A program made the position numbers and the translations under genes. The notes below the pieces were generated by a model that worked only from the letters and a program-made list of their open reading frames with translations, was not told the origin of the DNA and made no database searches. This document shows, in pieces, positions 37,039 to 46,284 of a stretch of DNA of 64,000 nt. The stretch lies in contig NC_052138.2 of assembly GCF_016086655.4 (NCBI RefSeq), forward strand, positions 34,607,403-34,671,402. Direction: 5' to 3'. The stretch is from Lepeophtheirus salmonis (taxonomy: Eukaryota; Arthropoda; Copepoda; Siphonostomatoida; Caligidae). Each line of letters begins with the position of its first letter. Within the stretch, counting starts at the first letter, position 1.

Positions 37039-37458
37039 TTACACTTTATAATGCATTATTTCTCCATGAAAGTAAAAAGCTTTGCTATTTTTATGTCCCA
37101 CCATGAACCAAAAATGCCCAATGTTGATATCCCCAGGACCTTGAGAAAGGATATACCCTCATTTGGGCCTTTAATTCCGCACTGATGATGCTTTGATATA
37201 ATCATTTCGTCCATCTTTTATTTGAAGAACATCTCTTTGGCTGTGATCGTGGGGGTGAATATATACATAGCAGTTTAAGCAGCAATTATCCATGCCACAT
37301 ATTTTCAAACTAGTAGAATATTTATTCAGCTGAGTGGCGATGCTAATTTGCTCGTAGGTCTCCTTTCAGGAGTCGGTTACAATTATTTTCCGTACTTCTT
37401 CTTCCATCCTTGATTTGCCAGAGTTACATTCTTCTAGGCAAATATCAACATTTTCCTC
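37039..37458 (-). pseudogene. Protein tyrosine phosphatase domain relic
   Basis: One minus-strand frame reads, with three stops, YVYIHPHDHSQRDVLQIKDG, RNDYIKASSVRN, stop, RPK, stop, GYILSQGPGDINIGHFWFMV, GHKNSKAF. This follows the order of conserved classical PTP motifs: the YDHSRV segment, NDYINAS (37206-37186), the QGP motif (37143-37135) and GHFW.MVW (37119-37099). Classical PTPs dephosphorylate phosphotyrosine using the HCSAG.GR loop about 100 residues downstream. That loop is not found on this strand before 37039, where the frame ends in TAA. Stops at 37368-37366, 37173-37171 and 37161-37159, and the W to G change after FW.MV, argue for a pseudogene. Upstream residues (KETYEQISIATQLNKY) match nothing I know. 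It may be an old duplicate or a carried gene fragment. No intron sites were evident in the 420 bp. Confidence 0.72.
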
Positions 37459-37489
37459 TCATCCGCAGAATTTTTGTCTTTAATCTAAA

Positions 37490-38265
37490 TAATAATTGTT
37501 TCCTTTTTGTCATTCGTTGTTGGGGTTGAAAGTTGATTACAAAAGCTAAAAGATTCTTCACAATTTTCTCACAAAAATAAATCATTTACTTAATATTTCT
37601 TTAAGATGGTTTTTATGTTGAGGGGCAGCAAATATATAGCCTATTGTCATTTTTTATTAAGTACAACGGAGCTGAGGGACTTTGTTTACCATTCCACCAC
37701 AGGACTGAGAGGTGTTGCTCCTCAACAAACACCTCATGACGTCTCCCATTTTATTTACATTTCACATAAAAACACAAGGTATAATTTATGAGACTGTTTT
37801 GGAATGTGTACTTCTTTATTGGATTCATTGTTTTGTTCTATTCAATTATAATGTGAGTTTGTTTTTGTTTGAAAAAAAAAGCGAATATTTGTTCATATTC
37901 AATTCTCTATTTAATTGAAAATTGATTGTTCTTCAAATTAGGGTCCCATAGTTGGAGGAAATTATAGTTTTACACAATTTTGTCCATTAGAGAACCCCCA
38001 TATTATTATTGTTTGAATGATGTTATTCATGAACCTAAACTACCATGTGTATAATGTTAGGGATAGAACTTAAAATCTACGCCACTTAAAGTTTGAATAC
38101 AAATTATTTTTTCAATTTATGAATTTAAAAATTGTCAAACAACATTATTAATATATTATATAGCAAGGCATTACCTCCTTAATATAAAAAATTACTCTTG
38201 ATTGTATTTTGAAAACTGAGGGGGGGGGGAGGGCTTCAGCACACCCCTTGTAGATGCAACTGCCA
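37490..38265. other. Unassigned sequence
   Basis: Plus-strand frames at 37606-37918 overlap and have no motif. A run of eleven G lies near 38221-38230, within a composition shift that may mark the border of another element. Confidence 0.45.
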
Positions 38266-38269
38266 TAAA

Positions 38270-38650
38270 ATATATTAACCATGCTGCCCTTGATAGAGAT
38301 CACCAATGAAACAATGTTGATTTGGATTTTTCTACTATCTTTTATTTCAATTTAGTCTTACTATAAATAGTCGATAGGATTCAAGTCTAAGGATATAGAA
38401 GGCTAAATTTCTTAGAAGAGGTTGTTGTATCAATAACTTTTTCGATATTTGAGTGTTTTGTCTGGAACCTGACAAGGGGTTCATCCTTGTTGCCACATCC
38501 AAAGTATAACTTTGGCAACTTATTAATCTAGAAGAACACAGCAGTCTCTACCATTCTAACTTCAACACCTACATCACAAAATTATCCTTTCCAGTCGTAC
38601 TGGCCAAATTTGGAAACCTTCCAAGGACCCTTTACTTTTTTCAGATGACT
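38270..38650 (-). pseudogene. Tc1/mariner transposase relic around the second and third catalytic residues
   Basis: The minus strand near 38400-38350 reads PSISLDLNPIDYL, the third catalytic block (normally WPS.SPDLNPI(D/E)). About 34 residues upstream, from 38485, QQG.TPCQVPDKTLKYRKSY resembles QQDGAPCH..K. The frame is broken by stops and at least one frameshift. The upstream part toward 38650 shows GLPNLASTTGK-like scraps without a clear first catalytic aspartate. No ends were seen. Confidence 0.6.
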
Positions 38651-38901
38651 CTTCATAATGACTAGGATAATATTTGGTATTTGGCTAACTGACAATGGTT
38701 AGTCAGCCAAATACCTTTTTTTTAATATTAATATTTATATTAATCAAAATTATCGTAACGTTAGATTGGCGCTAGTTTTCAGTTAAACTCCTGGCCCATT
38801 ATTTTAATATTTTTTCAGCCAAAACAGCGCCCGTTTTACCGCCAGTGGAGCTTAAAGCAAAGATAAATGCGTAGAACCTTTTTTATTGTCAATGTGACAT
38901 A

Positions 38902-39793
38902 CAGGGAGCGGGGATCAAACTTTCGCCTACTTTAAACCTTGATAACTTGAAGACGACATTATCAAATAAAAAACCGGTTACCAAATAGGAAAGCTATTCT
39001 CGTCAGCTGACGATACGTAGTTCAGTTAGCATCATGCCGTCATCATATGAGGAGATAAAGAGCTATAAGTGGAACGAGGAGCTTTCGAGGTCCGCCGTAG
39101 TCATGGCATTGGTTAATAATGGAGGTGAAATCTCCAATTCAACGATTGCTTCAAGTTTAGGAGTGAATTTACGGACTGTTCAGCGTATCCATAAGAAGCT
39201 AGAGGACACCTGGGATGTTGATGCCACCATAAAGAGGGCACCCAAGGAGGAGGGCGCCGACAGGAAGGTCAGGGACACCGACTTTGTCGACAAGGTGAAG
39301 AAGATGGTTGAGGATTACCCTACCAAGTCCGGGGGTGGCCGGAGACAGGCCCTGGGTGTGGCAACAGGACTCAGCACCCTGCCATGTGTCCAAAATCTCC
39401 ATGCAGTGGTTAACCGAAAACTGTTATGACGTCGTAACCAAGGATTTGTAGCCTCCTAACTCTCCCGACCTTAATCCTTTGGACTATTTTGTCTGGGGCT
39501 ATGTCGAGAGACATACCAACAGACATCTCCATAGCACCAAGGCCAGCCTGATGGACTCCATCAAGGAGGTATTCGGCAACATGGACAATGAGAGGGTCAG
39601 AAGAGCCTGCGGCCGGTTCCGAGGCCCTATTGAGGCCGTTATTGATGCCAACGGTGATTATATCGAATGAATAGCTACTCTATATCCATATGCTCGTCAT
39701 ATTTTTGATTTTCAATAAAAAAGTTAAAAATGTATATTTTGTGTTGTTTTTTGTAGAAAAATATTTTGGCGACAATTTGATCCCCGCTCCCTG
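38902..39793 (+). mobile_element. Deleted mariner-type element with near-perfect terminal inverted repeats
   Basis: The element starts CAGGGAGCGGGGATCAAA at 38902 and ends with the exact reverse complement of those 18 bases at 39793, flanked by TA on each side (38900-38901 and 39794-39795). This is the target duplication typical of the IS630/Tc1/mariner superfamily. The inner bases also match in part (CGCC). At about 892 bp it is shorter than the 1.2-1.3 kb of a full element, and the coding part lacks a middle section. The low divergence of the ends suggests a younger insertion than the other relics. Confidence 0.88.
39034..39670 (+). pseudogene. DD37D-like mariner transposase, internally deleted
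   Basis: ATG at 39034 opens an N-terminal domain with a helix-turn-helix (NSTIASSLGVNLRTVQRIHK, about residues 36-55), preceded by MALVNNGGEIS, and runs about 100 residues to EDYPTKSGGGRRQALG. A frame change then gives VWQQDSAPCHVSKISMQWL with the second catalytic D at 39368-39370. After a TAG at 39449-39451 (normally a tryptophan codon) come PPNSPDLNPLDYFVWG with the third D, and the tail IEAVIDANGDYIE with TGA at 39668-39670. The spacing from QQD to the last D of PDLNPLD is 37 residues, as in DD37D (maT-like) mariners. About 130 residues including the first catalytic D are missing by comparison with normal length, so it cannot be active. Confidence 0.83.
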
Positions 39794-39799
39794 TATATT

Positions 39800-40210
39800 A
39801 TTATTTTTTAGATTAAAATATGGATGTAAAGCTGTTTTGACGTTTTCTTTTAGAAAATACATTTGATACTCTTCCTGGTTCTTATTTTTACAAAGTTTGG
39901 TACGAGATAAGTACCTCCAATGCTCTCCTAAATCCACCATATTGCATAGCTAAATCTTAAATACGGAACTTTTGATACTGATATATGTAAGCTAATTTAA
40001 AACCTGCTTTAAGTTATGATTAATTGGTGCAACCAGGTTTAAGAGTAGAGTGAAACCTATAGGTTTCATATATGTTTGAACTAAGCAAAAATAAAACGTT
40101 GTCTTACACTTTGCACAGATTTGAAGTTCAAGTTTTGTATCACTTGTACTTTTTCCGTTCATATTTTACAACGCTAATGCATTTCTTTTTCTTTTTAAGT
40201 GATGAAGTAA
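39800..40210. other. AT-rich sequence, nothing recognised
   Basis: No supported gene, RNA or repeat copy. Confidence 0.5.
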
Positions 40211-40216
40211 TAATTT

Positions 40217-40267
40217 CATAAAATTGCTCTTATATTTATTTTGAATAAATATAGGAGCAATTTTATG
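40217..40267. repeat. 51-nt near-perfect hairpin
   Basis: CATAAAATTGCTCTTATATTTATT at 40217-40240 (24 bases, given here as its two parts CATAAAATTGCT and CTTATATTTATT) pairs with 40244-40267 across a three-base loop. The only departure from perfect complementarity is one T opposite G, which would still pair as U-G in RNA. It may be a very short palindromic element, a collapsed inverted repeat or a structured RNA. Nothing downstream identifies a transcript. Confidence 0.8.
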
Positions 40268-40550
40268 TAGTTACGACATTAATCTAAAAAAACCTTCTGC
40301 GAAATGTGTTTTCAAATATTTCTTATGAAAAATATCAAAATTATTATCTAATAAATATAAAATTATTTTTTTTTCTTTATCAATCAGCTAAAATAAACGT
40401 TTTCGATAATCGTAAAAGTTGATGGACAATGAATAAAAAAAAACCTAATAAAAAAACAATAAAAGTTTTGCAAATATAAAATATTTAGAAGCAATCATAG
40501 CATTAAGTCATTATTATTTCACTCAGTATCCACATACATACTTAAAATAA

Positions 40551-40907
40551 AATCCAGTCAAGCTAAAACGACTTTGAGAAAGACTCCGACTTATTATATT
40601 TTGTTAAAATAAAGGTTTTTTTGCTGAAATAAAGTTACCTGAGTATCTAGTCAATCACTGCAATGTATAAACATATGATTTGAATTGAATATTTTTTTTT
40701 TTCTACAAAAAAGTATTTCAAATCAATTCAGTCCAGTACAGCAAAAAAAAACATTGAAAAGGAATCCGACTCGATATTATTATTTTATTCAAATATAGAG
40801 ATATTTTTTGAGCTGCATCAAAGTTACTTTTGTTATTTAGTCAATATATTATTTAGATTTGATTTCAAATGAATATTTTTGTATTTACAAAAAGACTATT
40901 TCAAAGC
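40551..40907 (+). repeat. Diverged tandem duplication of about 180 bp
   Basis: Two units share the order CCAGT(C/A)(A/C)AGC, ATTGA/TTTGAGAAAG-like, (G/A)ACTCCGACT / GAATCCGACTCG, AAAGTTAC(C/T)T, TAGTCAAT, GATTTGAATTGAATATTTTT / GATTTCAAATGAATATTTTT, then AAAAA(G/C)(T/A)ATTTCAAA. The first spans about 40551-40727, the second 40728-40907. The clusters of shared words at the same spacing support duplication. No coding sequence. Confidence 0.6.
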
Positions 40908-40909
40908 CA

Positions 40910-41590
40910 TAATAAAATGTAATCAATAGAGCAGAAGCAATCCATCAATTGTCAGTATGAAATATTATATGTAGAATGTACATAAATAATAGGGTGAAGC
41001 TAATTTTTAAATTTGCAAAAATGATAGTTTTAGAGTCATAAAATATTATTTTCTGTATAAAGAGATCATCTTCAAATTTTGAACTGATCATAAAAGTATT
41101 TGATGATAATTTGACGGTTATAAAGTTATTATATTTTACACATGTTTATATATTTAAAAGCCACCTAAATCATCAAAGTTTGCTTATTTTTTTTTTTTTT
41201 TTTGTGCATATCATTAAAAAATACACGTAGAGTTAAAATTGTATTATGTCGTCAACTCTTGAAAAAGGTTTTTTTATTTTGTAACGATTCTTAATTAAAT
41301 AACTGAATATGGAGACTAAGTGCAGTGACATGGATAAATTTAAGTGCTCTTAGACCAGGTTTGACATAAAATGTTATGTATTGTATGTCCACCCATCGTT
41401 TGACAGTAATGCAGTATAAAAAAAAATGGATAGACGGAAATATATAATTTTTTAAACTAGCATTATCCTTGTTGTGGACTTGTAAATGCTAGATGCAAAT
41501 TAATATTTATACAAAAATTTGATATAGTTTTTTGTTTTTTTTTTGACTAAATTTGTCATTTTAATGAAGAAACTGTAATGTGTAGTACAT
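40910..41590. other. AT-rich sequence, nothing recognised
   Basis: An 18-T run lies at about 41186-41203. No gene. Confidence 0.5.
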
Positions 41591-41594
41591 GGAT

Positions 41595-41859
41595 CAGATG
41601 TTCCCAAACCCCTGGGTAATGAAGAACGTTTTAATTTTCTTTCCTTTTTAAATATCAAAACAAAGATATTTATTTGTAAAAAGTGATTTCTGTGCAGAAT
41701 AACTATAGACCCATGAATGCTTGAAAAACATTCTGACCCAAGGCCTCCTGTCCGAAATATGACCATTACGTAATTCATGATTAAGACGGATAAAATTTAT
41801 TGGCCAATATTATTTATAATGAATCTGGTCCTTAGCACAGGAGAGGTTAGTGATCCCTG
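41595..41859. mobile_element. hAT-like MITE of about 265 bp
   Basis: The left end CAGATGTTCCCAAACC and the right end, in reverse complement CAGGGATCACTAACC, have the CAG...CAAAC form of hAT termini, though only about half of the positions agree with each other. The 8-bp flanks ACATGGAT and ATATAGAT agree at six positions, consistent with an aged 8-bp target duplication. The interior is non-coding. Confidence 0.5.
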
Positions 41860-41919
41860 ATATAGATGGTATTGGGATTTATACATAAAAAAAGGGCAAA
41901 TTTTTAAAACTTCCATGTG

Positions 41920-42195
41920 GGTGAACTACCTCTATAGACATTTCAAAACAGTTCAAAATCTTCATATGGTATTGTATACCAAACGAAAGGTTTTGAGACA
42001 CTTAGACCATTTTTGAAATATAGAGAGAAAATGAAATAAAAAACAATTTTATATTAAATAATGTAAAATTTTAAAACTTGAAGGTTCTTGAGCTATCTCT
42101 AAACATTTTTCTGATGTATTAAAAATTTCATATGGTACTTTTAGACCAAAGGAAGTGTTTTGAGACACTAAGACCCCATCATATTACAAGGGTAA
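41920..42195 (+). repeat. GTTTTGAGACACTAAGACC repeat, two diverged units
   Basis: Two units of about 165 bp share CTTCATATGGTA / TTTCATATGGTA, then ACCAAA(C/G)GAA(A/G), then TTTTGAGACACT(T/A)AGACC (41991-42009 and 42156-42174). A third, partial unit occurs at 42841-42872 (GATCAAAAGGAACATTTTGA, GACATTAAGACCCC), on the far side of the transposase relic at 42.4-42.7 kb. Confidence 0.6.
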
Positions 42196-42429
42196 GGTAA
42201 GGATAGCAACTAAATCAAAGCTTTAGATTTCTAGATTTTTTCACCATATATGAAAAGGAAATTGTGGTATGCTTTGTTTGTGGTGAAATATTAATATTTC
42301 ATTTCGAAGGAAAACACCAACATGGAGTCAACAACGGCAGATTTTTTCAGCCTATTCCCTTTTCTATAGCAGAATGCAGGTGCCCTGTTATAATTTTGGT
42401 GAACGAAAGTCTAGATATTAGCAATTCTG

Positions 42430-42665
42430 AGCTCTCAAAGATGACAGAAATCGATAGGAGAAGGAATTGTGGAATTGAGGACGGCCCTAGTGGAGACCTA
42501 GAACACAAAAAGGAGTTATCACAAGGAAGAAATTGCCCATGTCCAACGATATTTATCCTCCTTCCTCCACAGACTTGAATCTGATATATTATTTTTTCTG
42601 GACCAAAGGTAAACAGAAGTTCTCACACATCAAGAAGATCCTTGTCTACATGTTTTGTTAACATT
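42430..42665 (+). pseudogene. Tc1/mariner transposase relic, C-terminal part
   Basis: A plus-strand frame near 42550-42645 reads YPPSSTDLNLIYYFFWTK, then GKQKFSHIKKILVYM. This is the third catalytic block (normally WPPSSPDLNLMDYF.W) with both aspartates partly altered (P to T before the first D, D to Y at the last). In the preceding frame EDGPSGDLEHKKEL resembles the second-aspartate motif QDGAP.H..K. The longer open frame 42264-42578 extends this upstream, but its earlier part (KHQHGVNNGRFFQ) is unidentified. No ends were found. Confidence 0.58.
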
Positions 42666-42899
42666 TTTTTTTTTTTGCCAATTTTAGAAAATATAAAATT
42701 ATTCATATATATTTCTTAAATCATCTCTGGAGTCGATGTTTTGCTGCCCTATTCCTGTAAAATTTCAAAAGTCTAAAGCCAGTCAGCCATTTTTGAATAC
42801 TATTATAAATGGTTCAAACTTTCCATATTCATTTTTTTAAGATCAAAAGGAACATTTTGAGACATTAAGACCCCAACTCTTTGGAAATTTGAAAAATTA

Positions 42900-43845
42900 G
42901 CCCCACACTAATATGTATACATATGTATTACAAATAAAAATTTGCAAAAAATATTTAGATTATTGATAGGATATATTTTTAGAATAGTTGATTATCTGTC
43001 GCTCTATCAACTTTTTTGAACCGAAAAAAGTAAATAATATTTATATTTTGGTTTTTGGGACGTTGAATGAATAGATAGTAATGAATTGGTCCGTTTGTTA
43101 TTATTACCTTCTTCTTCTTTTTTTTCTTTTTGAAACGATCTATATAGTTTTTGCACGCGCAAGTTGTGTGGCATGTGTTGTAACAGGGGAAAAAGGAGTA
43201 ATTTTGCTTTTATCTTTGTTCATCTTCCAACTCCTCCTTAGAAAAAAAAACACAATAAATCACCCATTTGTACAAGCTTAACAATACCCATGTTGTGTAT
43301 CTATATATATATATATATGTCCAGACCGTCCAGTGCTATGTTATTTCATGATAGACCCCATGCTGTGATTGAAAAATAAAGATCCTTAAAAAAAAAAAGA
43401 GAAACCAATTTAAATTTGTAGATTTTTGAATTTAAGGCGTTTACTCCCTCCATGAAAAAAAAAATCAAAGGTACATAATCAGGCAGTCAAATATAGATTT
43501 TTCTAATTAAAAAAAAGGTATAGTAATTATTTATATGGTCATTTGTTAGTTGTTATGGAAGCTGTCTGAATGGGATGGTCTTAAATATTTGAAGCAAAGT
43601 TTTTAAGGATACTAGTGAAATATTTTTTTAAGATGATACAGAAATATTTTAGAAAACCTGATCAGGAAGAGAGCGTTATTACTGACGTCACAGAAGGGTG
43701 TTATAGACTAAAACCGGTGCCATTTTAGAGGTATAGTTAATGAAACAAATAGATCAATTTCTTAAGAAATCTTTTAAAAAGCTTTATTTCATGAGAAAAA
43801 TAAACTGATGCATGGTCTTGTATCAATCAAATCAATTTATTTGGT
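42900..43845. other. Unassigned sequence
   Basis: The open frame 43081-43281 is a short hydrophobic stretch with poly-L/F and no motif. A (TA)n run occurs at about 43299-43318. Confidence 0.45.
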
Positions 43846-43849
43846 CAAG

Positions 43850-44885
43850 TCCATTCTTAGAACCCATCCTTAAGACTATTGTTTCATGAAACCAGTCTAG
43901 AACACTGCGAGTCCTTAGAACGGTCTTTAATTGTCAGTCTTTTGGAATTTTTCTTAGAAATGTCGATGGTTTATTAAGCCAAATACGATTTTTGAAACAA
44001 GTATTAGGATCATTGTACGTTAAGATGGTTTGTTTTTCAACTTTCGATTACGGCTGGTTAAGAAAAGTTGCAATGTGTTAAGAAAATAACTTATGTAAAA
44101 TTTCATTTTCCTATGATGTCGTCTCTCAGTAGCACATCTAGCTCAAAGTTTGAAAGGAGACAAAAGTTATTTATTTCATACAATTCATCATTTATCATTA
44201 TTTTGCATAAATTAATTTTTATAGACATTATTCTAATCTATAACAAACATTATGAAGTCTATGTTTCTAAAGTAACCTCATGGAGCAAAAATAAAAAATA
44301 TCATAAGAAAATTTGGATCTTTCCTTTCTAAAATGTAAAAAAAGTATGTGCACTCTACGCAGACCAACAAATTTCTAAACTTTTTTCTTTGTTCCATATA
44401 CAATTTTAATAATAATTTTTTTTTACACTTTTTATAAGTTAAATAAATCTATCAAAATTATTTTCTGTAAATTCACTAAAAATATATTTTTATTACTTAA
44501 ATTCCCTAAGTAAAGAGTTCCTTCCCTTCTTTCATAATTGGAACAAAATGTTTGACCTAAAGCTGACCTTGTTGGACAATGCAATTTTGTATAGGTAATT
44601 TTCCGCCATATGACAATTTTTTTGCACTAGCAGTAATTGAAATTGGAAACATTATAACCACTCTATTCCACATATCTTGCAAAATAGATTCATGTTTTCA
44701 TTAAAATACAAAGATATATGTTTGCTTAGTTATGGAATTTATTCTATAATATAATTTAAAAATCAGGAAAAACACTCTTAATGACGATCTGAGGGATCGA
44801 TCTTATTTTCTTCAAGGGCTAACAAGTTAGACTGGATTGGACAGCGGTCCTCTGTCCTAAATAAGGTCCAACACAACACGACTGT
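43850..44885 (+). repeat. GGTCC/AAGGAC-rich interspersed repeat, copy C, split by an insertion
   Basis: The left part (43850-44014) holds CATCCTTAAGAC, GAGTCCTTAGAACGGTC and TCGATGGTTTATTAAGCC. The right part (44665-44885) holds CCACATATCTTGCAAAA, the middle TATTCTATAATATAATTTAA shared with copy B, and TTAGACTGGATTGGACAGCG, GTCCTAAATAAGGTCCAACA shared with copy A (24416-24470). Joined across the gap the order equals copies A and B. The intervening 650 bp are foreign to the family. Confidence 0.68.
44015..44664. other. About 650 bp inserted into repeat copy C
   Basis: Identified by comparison with copies A and B, which are continuous here. Flanking bases CATT and TATT could be a 3-4 bp target duplication of ATT. 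The insert contains a plus-strand open frame (44068-44331, 87 codons) rich in S, I, K and Y without a known motif. The ends (GTACGTTAAGATGG and ATTATAACCACTCT) show no convincing inverted repeat. The class of the insert is unknown. Confidence 0.5.
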
Positions 44886-44889
44886 TGCA

Positions 44890-45160
44890 TAAAAGAGGGG
44901 AAGGGTCATTTGACATAAATTCAATTTTCTAACAATTTTTGGTGTTCTGTTCATAGACTTAGAAAAAGAGATTCTCTTAGGACGGTAACTTCAATTCCAC
45001 CTAATTATTATTTATACTACAATACAAAATTGATTTTGGGTTATCTCTAGGGGAGAGGGTTAATAGCTCAGTTTTTTGATGGAGGTGATTTTTTTTTTTT
45101 TTTTTCAGGTAACAATTTGAAGGAATATTTTTGACATAAATTTGATACTTTAAAATAAAA
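44890..45160. other. AT-rich sequence, nothing recognised
   Basis: No supported gene, RNA or repeat copy. A long T-run lies at about 45090-45106. Confidence 0.5.
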
Positions 45161-45164
45161 CTTA

Positions 45165-46228
45165 CCAGGCCGTCCAAAAGTTTTGAAACATGACTTTAAT
45201 TGTGTTTTGAGAGGTTCTGCTTAGTTTTATGCATAAGTTGCGTAAACAAAACCGAACAGCTGATTTTTTACCTTTTGAACGTCTTATTTACCAAGTTTCT
45301 AGGATAGATATTAACAAAAATGGTACAAAAAAAAGGCAAGAAGTGGCTCGTTTAGTCCACGTCGGATTTAGCCATTTTGATGTTCTAAAGACCCTTATTA
45401 TCTGCAGAACCACCCCTTGGAGGGCCAGGGCTAACGTCAACAATGGTGAAGACATAGCTATTTAGAAAATTCAATAGATGACGATGATGGATTAGAAGAA
45501 GAAGTGCCCGGCGACCCATAAAAAAGTCTGGTGGCAAGTATCTCCGGCTTAATAAACTACCCTTACTATTCAACAACAAAACAATTTCGATTTGATCGGT
45601 GCAAAAAACTTTAGAATGACCTGAGGTATCATGGAAACAGAATTTTGCTCTTTTCGAACGAGTAGAGATTTACAGTGGATCTTGTGTACAATAGTTGAAA
45701 AAGTCAATTGTAACCTTTTTGAAGGGTCCACCACAAAACATCCACCCTCAGTAATGATGCTCAGCATTGTTTCATCTGAAGGGTACAGATTGAAGCCAAT
45801 TTGTTTCTCCGTTGGATACAGATTGACTAGCAAGGTTTACTTGATGATTTTATAGAGAAAAGTACTTCCTAAGGCTTGCAAAATCACAAAGCAATAAAAG
45901 AAAACCAATTATTGCTTTTAACAGGACGGAGCTCCTGCACATACTGCAAAAATTGTGTTGGATTGGATGGCCAAAAAATGAAGTTCCAGCCGTATGAATT
46001 CTGGCTACTGCAGAGCCCTGACCTGAATCCCCTTGATTACAACATCTGTTGGCAAATTGAAAGCAAGATCTGTAGACAATGACACAACAGTATTGAGTTC
46101 TTGAAGCAATCTGTTGAGGAAGATTAGGATCGATGTCAATGCACTACGTTGTCAACGTGTGAAAAGTGTTCCGGGGTCGCCTGGAGCGTGTGATTGAGGC
46201 TGAAGGTGCTCAACTTCATAACGTCCCA
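45165..46228 (+). pseudogene. Nearly full-length Tc1/mariner transposase pseudogene
   Basis: A terminus-like sequence CCAGGCCGTCCAAAAG after TA at 45163-45164 starts the element. It resembles the CCGGGCCG(T/C)GCA terminus of the 60.4 kb element. From 45229 the frame reads MHKLRKQNRTADFLPF and later VNNGEDIAI (DNA-binding domain). KHPPSVMMLSIVSSEG, then GYRLTSKVYL, near 45732-45845 is the usual PASVMMLGVVASNG...GYRLT segment. QDGAPAHTAKIVLDWMAKK (45921-45979) holds the second catalytic D. A one-base loss in the A-run shifts the frame to KFQPYEFWLLQSPDLNPLDY (third D, 36 residues on). The tail CSGVAWS/FRGRLERVIEAEG ends at about 46215. The right terminus is missing. Stops and frameshifts are frequent. 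Confidence 0.78.
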
Positions 46229-46284
46229 CTGCCTTCTTCACTGTCCCACTGGGTAAAATACAGAATGGCCATCCTTTTCCCAGC

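Noticed and set aside
43081..43281. Short hydrophobic open frame as a signal peptide or small membrane protein
   Set aside because: Poly-L/F from T-rich runs, no partner sequence, no supporting context.
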